A stretch of DNA of 47,929 nt from Persephonella sp. (lineage in GTDB: Bacteria > Aquificota > Aquificia > Aquificales > Hydrogenothermaceae), in NCBI GenBank assembly GCA_026987075.1, contig JALSNI010000029.1, forward strand, positions 1-47,929, given 5' to 3'. The position numbers were made by a program, and so were the translations under genes. The notes under the pieces were generated by a model that was not told where the DNA came from, did no database searches, and saw nothing but the letters and a program-made list of their open reading frames with translations. Below are positions 33,565 to 42,846 of this stretch, piece after piece; position 1 is the first letter of the stretch, and every line of letters begins with the position of its first letter.

Positions 33565-36398
33565 CTATCCTCCTCTATTTGGTTAATTTCTATATTCATT
33601 ACTTTCAGCTGCTCCATGCATCTATCACATACAGGCTGTCCATTTTTACCAACAGACACATCATAAATCCAGCACCTTGGACATTTTTCCCCTTCAGCTT
33701 TTTTAACTGCCACCATTATTCCACTTTCGTCTTCAACAACAACATCTCCTGCTACATCTTTTCCTATTTCAACCTGAGAAACAGTAAAGAAGAATTTAAT
33801 CCAGTTTAGCCTTTCTTCAACAATTTCTTTGTATTTATCAGGGAGAGAAAGGATAACTTTTGCCTCGTAGGGATGTCTTATAATGTCAGACTTTCTTGCC
33901 TCTTCTAATCCCTTTAAAACTACATCTCTGACGATAAGGAGCTTTGTATAAATTTCTTCTAAATTTTTATCTATAAAATCTACATTTACTATAGGCATCA
34001 GTTCCAGATGAACACTTTCCTTTGCTGTCCTGTCAAATTCTCTAACGTGTCCCCATATCTCTTCCATTGTAAATGAAAGGATAGGAGCAAGTAGTTTAGA
34101 TAAGGATTTTAAAAGATTATAAAGAACAGTTTGTGCAGACCTTCTCTCTAAAGATTTGGGAGCATATACATACAGCCTGTCCTTTAAAATGTCAAGGTAT
34201 ACTGCTGAAAGGTCAACAATCATAAATCTTTTTATCTCGTGATATATTCTGTGAAATCTATAACTGCTGTATGCCTCGTGTGCCTTGTCTATAATTCTCT
34301 GGAGCTTTGACAACATCCATCTGTCTATCTCAAGGAGATTTTCGTAAGAAACAAAGTCCTTTTCTGGATTGAAATCATATAGATTGCCGAGGAAATATCT
34401 AAATGTGTTTCTTATTTTTCTGTAGTCGTCAGCTATACTTTTAAGAAGATTCATACCGATTTTTATGTCTTCTGTATAGTCTTCAGAAACAACCCACAGC
34501 CTTAAAATATCTGCTCCATACTGTTTTATTACCTTTTCTGGAGGTATAACATTACCGAGGGATTTAGACATCTTTCTGCCAGCTTCATCTAATATAAAGC
34601 CGTGGGTTAAAACACTGTCGTAAGGTGCCCTTCCGTAAGATGCTGTGCTTTCAAGTAGTGAAGACTGAAACCATCCCCTGTGCTGGTCTGAACCTTCAAG
34701 ATACATGTCAGCAGGCCATCTGAGCTCCTCCCAGAAACCTGACTTTAAAACTGATGCATGGGAAACTCCTGAATCAAACCACACGTCAAGAATGTCTTCT
34801 TCCTTTTTAAATTCATCAGAGCCACATTTTGGACATTTATAACCTTCAGGAAGTAGCTCTTTAGCATCTTTTTCAAACCATATATCTGCCCCATATGGAT
34901 TATTTTCAACAAGATTAGCTACGTGCTCAAACACATCTTTATCCCTTATTATCTCTCCACACTTTTTACAGTAAAAAACGGCAATAGGAACTCCCCAGCT
35001 TCTCTGCCTTGATATACACCAGTCTGGTCTGTTTTCTACCATTGATTTTATTCTGTTTTCACCCCAGTAAGGTATCCATTTAACCCTTTCTATTTCCTTT
35101 ATAGCCTCTCCCCTCAGAGTGTTTCCATTGCTGAGAACAGCATCCATTGATATGAACCACTGGGGCGTTGCTCTGAATATAACAGGATTTTTACATCTCC
35201 AGCAGTGGGGATAAGAGTGTTCAACAAACTCGTGGTGTAGGAGTGCTCCTGTTTCTTTTAGTTTTTCTACGATGAGATTGTTTGCATCAAATACTTTTAT
35301 TCCTTTTATAAAATCTGGAGCCTCTTCTGTAAATCTACCTTCATCATCTACAGGAGCAAAAGGTTCAATACCGTAGCGCTGGCCAATAATGTAGTCTTCC
35401 TGACCGTGTCCAGGAGCCATATGAACAAGACCTGTTCCAGCTCCAAGCTCAACAAATTCAGACAGATAAAGTTTGGAAACTCTGTCTATAAAAGGATGTT
35501 TGTATTCAAAAAACTCAAGTTCTCTTCCTTTTACAGTTTTTATAATCTCACCGTTTATACCTGTTTTTTCTGTAAAACTTTCTAAAAGTTCATGAGCAAC
35601 AATGTAAACCTTATCTTCTGATTTTACAAAAACATAATCAAAGTCAGGATTTACCATAATCCCAAGGTTTGCAGGTAAAGTCCACGGAGTTGTTGTCCAT
35701 ATAACTGGATAAATCTTTTCTTTTATTCCAAAAGGCTGGTCAACAAGCTCAAAAGCAACATATATAGACGGGTCTTTTTTATTTTTATACTCAACTTCTG
35801 CTTCAGCCTCTGCCGTTTTGTCGTATATACACCAGTAAACAGGCTTTTTCCCTCTATAAGCAATTCCAGCATTAAATATTTTCCCAAGCTCTCTAATTTC
35901 TTGAGCCTGATAAGAAGGCCTCATTGTAAGATAAGGTTTGTCCCAGTTTCCTATGATACCAAGTCTTATAAATTCTTCCTTTTGAATGTTAACAAACTTC
36001 TCAGCATACTCTCTGCACAGTTTTCTAAACTCAGATTTTGAGAGTTCCTCTTTTTTCTTTTTTTGACTTTTTAGCTGTTTTTCTACCTGCTGTTCAATAG
36101 GCAGTCCGTGACAGTCCCAGCCTGGAACAAAAGGAGAATCTTTTCCTTTCATAGACTCATATTTTACTAATATGTCTTTTAAGATTTTATTTAAGGCATG
36201 ACCAAGGTGAATGTGACCGTTTGCATATGGAGGGCCGTCGTGGAGTATATACTTTTCTTTTCCTTCTCTTTCTTTTCTCAGTTTATCGTAGATTTTTATT
36301 TCTTCCCATTTCTTTAAAATCTCTGGCTCTCTATTGGGCAGATTTCCTTTCATAGGAAAATTAGTCTTTGGTAAGTTCAAAGTATCTTTCCAGTCCAA
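33561..36398 (-). CDS. ileS: Isoleucyl-tRNA synthetase
   Basis: Charges tRNA-Ile; class Ia synthetase of about 945 residues. Motifs are HIGH-type GHIHLGHALNKI, the CP1 editing domain with WTTTPWTLPAN, KMSKSLGN, and a C-terminal zinc ribbon CPRC...CDRC. An ATG at 36416 is available, but a TTG at 36398 follows GGAGG (36407-36411) by 8 nt and gives LDWKDTLNLPKTNFPM, the normal IleS N-terminus; the ATG has no clear site. I chose the TTG. A minus-strand TATAAT at 36433-36438 would start transcription near 36426. The HU gene follows with a 4-nt overlap. Confidence 0.96.
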   Translation of the reverse strand: MDWKDTLNLPKTNFPMKGNLPNREPEILKKWEEIKIYDKLRKEREGKEKYILHDGPPYANGHIHLGHALNKILKDILVKYESMKGKDSPFVPGWDCHGLPIEQQVEKQLKSQKKKKEELSKSEFRKLCREYAEKFVNIQKEEFIRLGIIGNWDKPYLTMRPSYQAQEIRELGKIFNAGIAYRGKKPVYWCIYDKTAEAEAEVEYKNKKDPSIYVAFELVDQPFGIKEKIYPVIWTTTPWTLPANLGIMVNPDFDYVFVKSEDKVYIVAHELLESFTEKTGINGEIIKTVKGRELEFFEYKHPFIDRVSKLYLSEFVELGAGTGLVHMAPGHGQEDYIIGQRYGIEPFAPVDDEGRFTEEAPDFIKGIKVFDANNLIVEKLKETGALLHHEFVEHSYPHCWRCKNPVIFRATPQWFISMDAVLSNGNTLRGEAIKEIERVKWIPYWGENRIKSMVENRPDWCISRQRSWGVPIAVFYCKKCGEIIRDKDVFEHVANLVENNPYGADIWFEKDAKELLPEGYKCPKCGSDEFKKEEDILDVWFDSGVSHASVLKSGFWEELRWPADMYLEGSDQHRGWFQSSLLESTASYGRAPYDSVLTHGFILDEAGRKMSKSLGNVIPPEKVIKQYGADILRLWVVSEDYTEDIKIGMNLLKSIADDYRKIRNTFRYFLGNLYDFNPEKDFVSYENLLEIDRWMLSKLQRIIDKAHEAYSSYRFHRIYHEIKRFMIVDLSAVYLDILKDRLYVYAPKSLERRSAQTVLYNLLKSLSKLLAPILSFTMEEIWGHVREFDRTAKESVHLELMPIVNVDFIDKNLEEIYTKLLIVRDVVLKGLEEARKSDIIRHPYEAKVILSLPDKYKEIVEERLNWIKFFFTVSQVEIGKDVAGDVVVEDESGIMVAVKKAEGEKCPRCWIYDVSVGKNGQPVCDRCMEQLKVMNIEINQIEEDR

Positions 36399-36432
36399 TA
36401 TGTTAACCTCCAGCATTTTTCCCAGACATAAT

Positions 36433-36438
36433 ATTATA
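36433..36438 (-). promoter_or_regulatory. -10 box of ileS promoter
   Basis: TATAAT on the minus strand, about 35 nt upstream of the preferred TTG start. The -35 region is only weakly like consensus. The divergent Spy-like gene has its own TATAAT at 36478-36483 on the plus strand. Confidence 0.45.
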
Positions 36439-36477
36439 AGCCATTCTCAATACTTAATCATAAGTAGTAAACTGAAG

Positions 36478-36483
36478 TATAAT
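36478..36483 (+). promoter_or_regulatory. -10 box of Spy-like/efflux operon promoter
   Basis: TATAAT on the plus strand, 35 nt upstream of the TTG start at 36519, with an AGGAG ribosome site in between. No clear -35 box. Confidence 0.45.
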
Positions 36484-36518
36484 TTTTATAGTGTAAGAAT
36501 AATTTTAGGAGTTAGAAA

Positions 36519-36992
36519 TTGAGAAAATTAATTGTTCTAATAGGAATTCTGGTAACTATCTCCCTTTCTATCGCTCAAGATGAAACAAGGGAAGGTCAAG
36601 ACAGTCTAACATTTGAACAGATTAAGAATGACAGCTGGATGGACTCTGCATTTTTAGTAAAAAGGTTTAATTTTCTGCCTGTCCTTCAGAAAAATGCAGG
36701 CACTTTAGGACTTACAGAAGAACAAAAAAAGATAATTAATAGTTTCTACTCAAAATACTATCAGAAGATGGTTGAACTGGCAAAATCTATTCAGGAAAAA
36801 GAAAAACAGCTACAGGATTTAATCATAAATGGGGGAGACTCAAAGAAGATAAAAGAGCTTATCGTTGAAATTGCGAAAGAAAAAGCAGAGCTGACAGTTT
36901 ATAACATAAAAGAAGTGAGAACTATCCAGAGTGCCCTTACTAAAGAGCAGTTTGAAAAACTGAAAAATCTGATAAGTCAGCAAATAATTTAG
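36519..36992 (+). CDS. Periplasmic Spy/CpxP-like helical protein
   Basis: A 157-residue exported protein. The signal peptide is RKLIVLIGILVTISLSIAQ, cleaved about residue 20. The rest is helical and has two LTxxQ-type motifs, LTEEQKKIINSFY and LTKEQFEKLKNL, typical of Spy/CpxP/zinc-resistance periplasmic proteins that act as chaperones or stress sensors. The start is TTG at 36519 with AGGAG 7 nt upstream. The tolC-like ATG follows the stop immediately, so it is first gene of an efflux operon and may sense envelope stress or the exported compound. Confidence 0.7.
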   Translation: MRKLIVLIGILVTISLSIAQDETREGQDSLTFEQIKNDSWMDSAFLVKRFNFLPVLQKNAGTLGLTEEQKKIINSFYSKYYQKMVELAKSIQEKEKQLQDLIINGGDSKKIKELIVEIAKEKAELTVYNIKEVRTIQSALTKEQFEKLKNLISQQII

Positions 36993-38255
36993 ATGAGAAA
37001 GTTTTTTTTCGTATTCCTGATTCTTTTCAATATGTCTTTTGGCCTCTCTATTGATGAAGCTGTTAAACTGGCTATTGAGAGACATCCATTTTTAAAACAG
37101 CAAAAATCTTTGTTAGATTCAGCCAAATACGATTATTTTTCAACATTTGGAAACTTTCTCCCCTCTATATCTGTTGATTACAGTTATACAAAATTTATAG
37201 ACCTTTATCCTTCAGATTACTTTTCAAGGGGGCTGTCATTGAACATTAGCTGGACTATATACAATGCAGGTCAAAATATACTGTTTAACAGGATAAAGGA
37301 AAAACTGTTTAAAAGCAGTCAGAAAAGCTATCAGGAAACTATTTTAGACATTACATACCAGGTAAAAAATGCATATTACACAGCTGTAGCAAAGAGGGAA
37401 ATCTGGAAAGTTAGAAAAATACAGCTTAGAGCAGCAGAAAAAAACTATCAGATGGCACGTAAAAAACTAAAACTTGGATTAGTTACAAAGGCAGATTACC
37501 TGCAAGCAAAGGTAAGACTTGAAAATGTCAGATACAGTCTTGTAAACGCACAAAATGAGTATAAAAAGTCTTTAGCACAGCTGTGCAGTCTAATAGAATA
37601 TCCGTTAGACTGTAACATAAGTCTTGAAACAGAGACTCTTGACAGTTTAGAAAAGGATAAAATCCCATCTTTTGAAAAGATAGAGAAAATAGCATTCAAC
37701 AGACCAGTTTTTTCACAATACAGGTATGACATAGAAACAGCGAAACTCCAATCAATCAAATCTCTGGCTACATTTACTCCTTCTATATTTGTCAGCTATT
37801 CTATAAATAGGGATTACAGCTCCCTTTCCCAAAACACAGACAGTTATTCTATTTTCAAAATAGGTCTTTCGTGGACAATCTTTGAAGGTCTAAAAAGATA
37901 CTACAGCTATCTTTCAGCCAGAGAAAACGAACGATTTTACAAATACAGACTAAAAGAACTTAAAAGGGAGATTAAACTCAGCTTATATAAAACATATCTT
38001 GACCTTAAAACTGCCTACGAAAACTTAGAAGTAGCCAAAGAGCTGTTAAAACAGGCTGAACAGAACTACAAGCAAGCCCTTGGAGAATACAGGGTAGGAA
38101 AAGGAGACATAATATCATTGGTTACAGCAGAAAGCTCCCTGTCTTCAGCCCACGAAACTTACATTAACTCCCTTTTGAACATAGCACTAACAAAAACATT
38201 TTTAGAAAGGGAGATGGGAGTTAAATCACTCTATACAGAAGGTGAGAAGCAGTGA
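36993..38255 (+). CDS. TolC-family outer-membrane efflux protein
   Basis: A 420-residue outer-membrane channel component. The signal peptide is MRKFFFVFLILFNMSFG, followed by LSIDEAVKLAIERHPFLKQQKSLLDSAK, the usual TolC N-terminal repeat. Long helical stretches alternate with strands such as PSISVDYSYTKF and PSIFVSYSINRDYSS. The duplicated half ends in LEVAKELLKQAEQNYKQALGEYRVGKGDIISLVTAESSLSSAHETYINSLLNIALTKTFLEREMG. It is followed by a periplasmic adaptor gene with a 4-nt overlap, indicating a tripartite exporter. Confidence 0.92.
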   Translation: MRKFFFVFLILFNMSFGLSIDEAVKLAIERHPFLKQQKSLLDSAKYDYFSTFGNFLPSISVDYSYTKFIDLYPSDYFSRGLSLNISWTIYNAGQNILFNRIKEKLFKSSQKSYQETILDITYQVKNAYYTAVAKREIWKVRKIQLRAAEKNYQMARKKLKLGLVTKADYLQAKVRLENVRYSLVNAQNEYKKSLAQLCSLIEYPLDCNISLETETLDSLEKDKIPSFEKIEKIAFNRPVFSQYRYDIETAKLQSIKSLATFTPSIFVSYSINRDYSSLSQNTDSYSIFKIGLSWTIFEGLKRYYSYLSARENERFYKYRLKELKREIKLSLYKTYLDLKTAYENLEVAKELLKQAEQNYKQALGEYRVGKGDIISLVTAESSLSSAHETYINSLLNIALTKTFLEREMGVKSLYTEGEKQ

Positions 38256-39484
38256 AAAAGATTATATGGGCAGTTTTAATACTTATTATAGGTGGAGTAG
38301 CTTTATTTTATTTCTTCAGCTTAAAAGAAAAAGATAAAGAACAGGTTAAAGTGTTTGAGACTCAAAAAGTGAGAAAAGGAGAAATAAAAAACATAATAAA
38401 CGCAACAGCCATAGTGAAAACCAGAGTTAATGCTTACCTGAAAATAGGAACAAGAACAACAGGTCGTATTCAAAAAATGTTTATAGACATAGGAGATTAT
38501 GTAAAAAAAGGACAGTTAATAGCTATCATTGACCAGAGAGAGTTTAAAAAGAACATAGAGAAACTTCAGAAGCAGTTAAAAAAAGCAAAAGACAAATTAA
38601 CCCAGATAGAAAAACTGTATCCAATAAAGATAGAAGAAGCAGAAAAAAACTATCAGTCTGCAAAAGCTGAATATGAGTATGCTCTCTGGAAATACGAAAG
38701 GGAAAAACAGCTACTTAAGGAAGAATTCACAACAAAAGAAAGCTTTGAAGCAGCCAAAAGAGAGCTAAAATCCAAAAAAGCCAGGATGGAACTAACTAAA
38801 AAGACACTGGAAAAATTAAAGGTAGAATACCATACAGAAAAAAAGTTAGCACAGGACGACATAGCTATTTTAGAAAAAGAACTCCAAAGAGAAAAAGTCA
38901 GACTGTCTTATACAGAAATCTATTCCCCTATTGATGGTATAGTATCAAATGTAGTTGCAAGAGAAGGAGAAACGCTTGTTGCAGGTCTTCAAGCAGGAGA
39001 ACTTGTAACAATACTAAAGCCAGATAGATTAGAAATACAGATATTTGTTGATGAGACAGACATAGGCAAAATAAAAAAAGGCCAGAAGGTTTTTTACCAC
39101 GTAGATGCATATCCAGACAAAGTTTTTACAGGGATAATAACAAAAATTTACCCTGAACCTATCGTAAAACAGAACATTGTTTACTATTTAGCTATAGTTC
39201 CTGTAAAAAAGAAGTATGCAAATTTTTTAAGACCAGAGATGACTGTGTATACAAAAGTAATCGCTGGAGTTAAAAAAGACGCCATAATAATTCCTAACTC
39301 TGCGGTGCGATTTGAAAAAGGAAAGCAGTATGTTTATGTTGTTGAAAACGGAAAAGTAGAAAAAAGATTTATAAAAACTGGCTGGATAGATGAGAAGTTT
39401 ACAGAAGTAATAGAAGGTCTGAGAGTGGGAGAAATTATAGCAACAAAGTTTAGAGCACCAGTAAAAACAAAGGTTTTCCAATGA
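38252..39484 (+). CDS. Periplasmic adaptor (HlyD/MacA-type membrane fusion protein)
   Basis: A 410-residue adaptor linking an inner-membrane transporter with TolC. A single N-terminal membrane anchor (about 3-25) is followed by a split biotinyl-lipoyl domain (TGRIQKMFIDIGDYVKKGQLIAIID near 70-95 and YSPIDGIVSNVVAREGETLVAG near 230), a long alpha-hairpin rich in Lys and Glu (about 95-220), then beta-barrel and membrane-proximal domains. The start is GTG overlapping the TolC stop (GTGA). The next gene is a MacB-type ATPase, so a MacAB-like exporter is likely. Confidence 0.9.
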   Translation: MKKIIWAVLILIIGGVALFYFFSLKEKDKEQVKVFETQKVRKGEIKNIINATAIVKTRVNAYLKIGTRTTGRIQKMFIDIGDYVKKGQLIAIIDQREFKKNIEKLQKQLKKAKDKLTQIEKLYPIKIEEAEKNYQSAKAEYEYALWKYEREKQLLKEEFTTKESFEAAKRELKSKKARMELTKKTLEKLKVEYHTEKKLAQDDIAILEKELQREKVRLSYTEIYSPIDGIVSNVVAREGETLVAGLQAGELVTILKPDRLEIQIFVDETDIGKIKKGQKVFYHVDAYPDKVFTGIITKIYPEPIVKQNIVYYLAIVPVKKKYANFLRPEMTVYTKVIAGVKKDAIIIPNSAVRFEKGKQYVYVVENGKVEKRFIKTGWIDEKFTEVIEGLRVGEIIATKFRAPVKTKVFQ

Positions 39485-40152
39485 AAGAAGTTATAAAACT
39501 CCAAAAGATAACAAAAATTTATCAAACAGCTGGAATAAAAACTTATGCACTGAGAGGAATAGACCTTACTGTCCACGAAGGAGAATTTGTTGCCATAATG
39601 GGAGCATCAGGTTCAGGAAAAACAACATTGATGAACATTATAGGTTGTTTAGACACTCCCACTTCAGGAAAATATTATCTGTTAGGAAACGACGTGTCCC
39701 AGTTAGATGACGATAAACTTTCCCAGATAAGAAATGAATATATAGGATTTGTTTTCCAGCAATTTTTCCTTATACCATATTTAACAGCCTATGAAAACAT
39801 ACTCGTTCCAGCTCTTTATTCAAAAACAAACTTTGCAGAAAAAGAGAAAAAAGCAGAAGAAATACTAAAGATGCTTGGATTATACAACAGGAAAAATAAT
39901 AAACCTTCCCAGCTTTCTGGAGGACAACAACAGAGAATAGCCATAGGTAGAGCTTTGATTAACGACCCTAAACTCATACTTGCTGATGAACCAACAGGAG
40001 CTTTGGACAGCAAAACAGCTGAAGAAATTATGAATATATTTGTTGAACTGAACAGAAAAGGAAGAACCATCATTCTTATAACCCACGACCCTAAAGTGGC
40101 ATCTTATGCCCACAGAATAGTTAAAATATCTGACGGACAGATTACAACATAA
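39481..40152 (+). CDS. MacB/LolD-type ABC transporter ATPase
   Basis: A 223-residue ATP-binding protein. Walker A is GASGSGKTT, the Q-loop region GFVFQQFFLIPYLTAYENI, signature LSGGQQQR, Walker B LILADEPTGALD and the switch His in LITHDPKV. This is the MacB/LolD/FtsE group. The start overlaps the adaptor stop (ATGA). An FtsX-like permease should accompany it, but none follows; the next gene, after 48 nt, is a SurA/PpiD-like chaperone. The permease must be encoded elsewhere, or another gene supplies it. Confidence 0.93.
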   Translation: MKEVIKLQKITKIYQTAGIKTYALRGIDLTVHEGEFVAIMGASGSGKTTLMNIIGCLDTPTSGKYYLLGNDVSQLDDDKLSQIRNEYIGFVFQQFFLIPYLTAYENILVPALYSKTNFAEKEKKAEEILKMLGLYNRKNNKPSQLSGGQQQRIAIGRALINDPKLILADEPTGALDSKTAEEIMNIFVELNRKGRTIILITHDPKVASYAHRIVKISDGQITT

Positions 40153-40200
40153 CAAAAATTATCGTAAAATATTTATCTGAATTAAAAAAAGGGGAAATAG

Positions 40201-41586
40201 ATGTTTATAGACATAGGCAAATCTAAATGGATGAAATTTATCCTTTTTATAACTACTTTTGCTTTCGTTGGAACTGCGTTTGTAGCCCTGATTGTTTACA
40301 AGCTAACTGGAAACATTCAGGGGGTTGCTCAGGTAAACGGAAAAGAAATTCCAATGGCAGAGTTTTACTATCAGGTTGAACTGATAACAAGACAGATGCA
40401 GTCAGAAGGAATAGATACTGCTCCTTTAAGGAAGCAGATAAAAGCAGAAGCATTAAGAAATGTTATCCAGCAAGAACTACTTTATCAAGAAGCTGAAAAA
40501 GAGGGATTAACTGCAACAAGAGAAGAAGTAAAAAATTATCTCCTTGACATAGATGCATTTAAAGAAAATGGACAATTTTCCAGAGATAAATATCTGGCAT
40601 TTTTATCGCAGATTAATCTAACGCCAGCATTTTTTGAAGAAATATTAAGAAAGGAATTATCTATCAGACATCTTTTAACTATTCACAGAGCAGGTTTTTA
40701 CCTTACACAGGACGAAATGGACACATACATAAACAAACAGCTTGCACGAATAACAGGAGAGTATATTATCATCAAACCATCTCCCTATAAACCAACAGAA
40801 AAAGAGATAAAAGAATACTACCACAAACACAAAGAAGAATTTGCAGGAAAAACAGGAAAACTCATCCGCATATACCAGATTAACATAAAAAAACTTGGGC
40901 AAGAAAAAGCAGAAAAAGAAGCCCAAAAAATATACCGCAGCATTACAGAAAATAAGTCTGTAACAGAAAAGGAAGGAGTAAAAAAGATATTTGAAGGTGT
41001 TTTATTTAAAAACAGTAAGACGATAGAGAAAAAATTATTAACAGAAGCCCTTAAACTGACAAAGGATAAAAAAGTTGCTCTCGTTTCTGACGAAAATTAT
41101 TATTACCTTATTCACTACATTAAAGACATCTCTCAACCTCTTCCTATAGAAAAGGTAAAAAAACAGATAGTTAGCCGAATAAAGTCAGAAAAAGAAAAGC
41201 AGTCTATACAAAAAATACATAAAGAGCTTCAAAGTATAGTAAAGACAGAAAAAAATCTTAAAAACATAGCTGTAAACTACAGGACTAAAATACAAAAAAT
41301 AAAAGGAGAGACACTACAAGCTTTATCAGCAGAGCTTGGAATTTTACCAGAAAATCTTTCCAAATTAATGAAAACAGATAACATACACACGTTTGCAACC
41401 AATTCAGGAGTAATCGTAATAAAGATAAATAAGGTGGAGCCCCCTGACATAAAAAGAAAAGAAGAAATGGCTAAATTACTGAAACCTATACTAACGCAGA
41501 GTAAATATCAAACCCTTGTGCAGATGCTGATAGATAAATTACAGGAAGAAGCAGACATAAAAATAAACAGGAGGATTATACAGTAA
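40201..41586 (+). CDS. PpiD/SurA-like membrane-anchored periplasmic chaperone
   Basis: A 461-residue protein. Residues 1-12 precede a membrane anchor (about 13-35), then a SurA_N-type helical domain (VAQVNGKEIPMAEFYYQVELITRQM...LIQQELLYQEAEKEGL...REEVKNYLLDIDAFKENGQFSRDKYLAFLSQINLTPAFFEEILRKELSIRHLL). The region after about 205 is a parvulin-like or second helical segment, diverged so that standard PPIase motifs are not obvious. It probably assists folding of exported proteins at the outer face of the inner membrane. AGGGG precedes the ATG. Rotamase activity is doubtful. Confidence 0.82.
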   Translation: MFIDIGKSKWMKFILFITTFAFVGTAFVALIVYKLTGNIQGVAQVNGKEIPMAEFYYQVELITRQMQSEGIDTAPLRKQIKAEALRNVIQQELLYQEAEKEGLTATREEVKNYLLDIDAFKENGQFSRDKYLAFLSQINLTPAFFEEILRKELSIRHLLTIHRAGFYLTQDEMDTYINKQLARITGEYIIIKPSPYKPTEKEIKEYYHKHKEEFAGKTGKLIRIYQINIKKLGQEKAEKEAQKIYRSITENKSVTEKEGVKKIFEGVLFKNSKTIEKKLLTEALKLTKDKKVALVSDENYYYLIHYIKDISQPLPIEKVKKQIVSRIKSEKEKQSIQKIHKELQSIVKTEKNLKNIAVNYRTKIQKIKGETLQALSAELGILPENLSKLMKTDNIHTFATNSGVIVIKINKVEPPDIKRKEEMAKLLKPILTQSKYQTLVQMLIDKLQEEADIKINRRIIQ

Positions 41587-41588
41587 CT

Positions 41589-42068
41589 TTGGAAAGAACC
41601 CCTTATTCTTATGAGTTTTTGTGGAGGCAGGTAGAAGCAGGATATAAAGAAATAAGAAAAGAAAAATACAGAAAACTTGTTGAACAATTTCTATTTGATG
41701 AAAATATAAGGAAAAATGTTGAAAAGTTAAAAGATAAAACAGGAAGAAACTATGAAGGAGGTCTTTTGGAAAAAACAGCTTCTGTAATTTCTTTAGCCCT
41801 TTGCACATATGATAATTATCCAGAAATAGACATAGACCTGATTCTATGTAGTATAATTTTAAGCTGTTTATGTGCAACTTTTCCTAAAAGAGAATGTTAC
41901 GAAAAGATAAAAGAATACGATGAGCTTATCCCATTTTTATTTAAGAAAAAAAGAAAAAAACCTACATTAGAGCTTACTGTTTACGATGGTCTGATAAAGT
42001 TAGACAATAAAATATACCTGAAATTAGAGAGGAGACGAGGGGAGAATAAAAAAGGAGAGGTAAAGTGA
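41589..42068 (+). CDS. Pseudo-HD (YhaM-like) domain protein, probably catalytically dead
   Basis: A 159-residue protein. LVEQFLFDENIRKNVEKL...NYEGGLLEKTASVISLALCTYDNYPEIDIDLILCSIILSCLCATF aligns by eye with the HD domain of YhaM-type nucleases. The usual HHAYxGGLLEHT reads GRNYEGGLLEKT, and the LHDIGK motif reads LSCLCA, so the metal-binding His and Asp are absent. The start is a TTG at 41589 with AGGAGG about 14 nt away, which is loose; the true start is uncertain. It lies 2 nt after the chaperone, and the ODP-like gene follows with an overlapping stop (TGATG), so it may serve as a binding partner. Confidence 0.65.
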   Translation: MERTPYSYEFLWRQVEAGYKEIRKEKYRKLVEQFLFDENIRKNVEKLKDKTGRNYEGGLLEKTASVISLALCTYDNYPEIDIDLILCSIILSCLCATFPKRECYEKIKEYDELIPFLFKKKRKKPTLELTVYDGLIKLDNKIYLKLERRRGENKKGEVK

Positions 42069-42844
42069 TGGTTCCAGAAGAAAGGATGATTTTTGACAAC
42101 GGCTCACATCAAAACATACTTCTTGAGGATTTTGGACACGGAGAAATGGTTCAGGCTAATGTTCACCTCATAGTAGACAACAAACAGGGAATGATTCTTG
42201 ACCCAGGAGGACACAAGGTATTTAAGCATCTACTTTCTGAAATTGGAGGGCTTATAGGAATTGACAACCTGAAATACATATTCCTGTCCCATCAGGACCC
42301 TGATATTGTAGCTGCCATAAACGGTTGGCTTATGACAACAAAAGCTACAGCGCTTGCTCCTGTTTTATGGATTAGATTTATACCCCACTTTGGAGTAGAT
42401 AGATTAGTCATTAACAGGATAAAAGGCATAGGGGATGAAGGAACAATAGTAAAACTTGGTTCTTCAGAGCTATACCTGATTCCTGCTCACTTTATGCACG
42501 CCCCTGGCAACCTACAGGTTTACGACCCAGTATCCAGAGTTCTGTATTCAGGAGACCTTGGAGCTTCTTTAGGTCAGGACTACATATATGTAGAAAACTT
42601 TGAAGAACACATCCAGTATATGGAAGGATTTCATAGAAGATACATACCCACATCAAGAATATTAAAAGCGTGGCTGAAAATGATAAGACAGTTAGACATA
42701 GAAACTATAGCACCTCAGCACGGAGCAATTATCAAAGGGAAGGAGAACGTCAACAAATTTTTTGACTGGCTTGAAGACCTTCAGTGTGGTATAGACATAA
42801 TGGAGGATGTTTACAAAATTCCTACAAGTTACTTTGAAGGTTAA
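42068..42844 (+). CDS. Stand-alone ODP/flavodiiron-type metallo-beta-lactamase protein
   Basis: A 258-residue metallo-beta-lactamase-fold protein of the kind found in flavodiiron proteins and the oxygen-binding diiron protein ODP. It lacks the flavodoxin domain. Candidate diiron ligands are HQDPD (His75, Asp77, Asp79), His141/His144 in AHFMHAPGN, Asp163 in SGDLGA and His218 in APQHG. The first motif has Asp where Moorella-type flavodiiron proteins have Glu. It may bind oxygen or reduce O2/NO with a separate redox partner. I chose the ATG at 42068 (GGAGAGG upstream) over the GTG at 42065. It is cotranscribed with the pseudo-HD gene and rsmH. Confidence 0.85.
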   Translation: MVPEERMIFDNGSHQNILLEDFGHGEMVQANVHLIVDNKQGMILDPGGHKVFKHLLSEIGGLIGIDNLKYIFLSHQDPDIVAAINGWLMTTKATALAPVLWIRFIPHFGVDRLVINRIKGIGDEGTIVKLGSSELYLIPAHFMHAPGNLQVYDPVSRVLYSGDLGASLGQDYIYVENFEEHIQYMEGFHRRYIPTSRILKAWLKMIRQLDIETIAPQHGAIIKGKENVNKFFDWLEDLQCGIDIMEDVYKIPTSYFEG

Positions 42845-42846
42845 AT

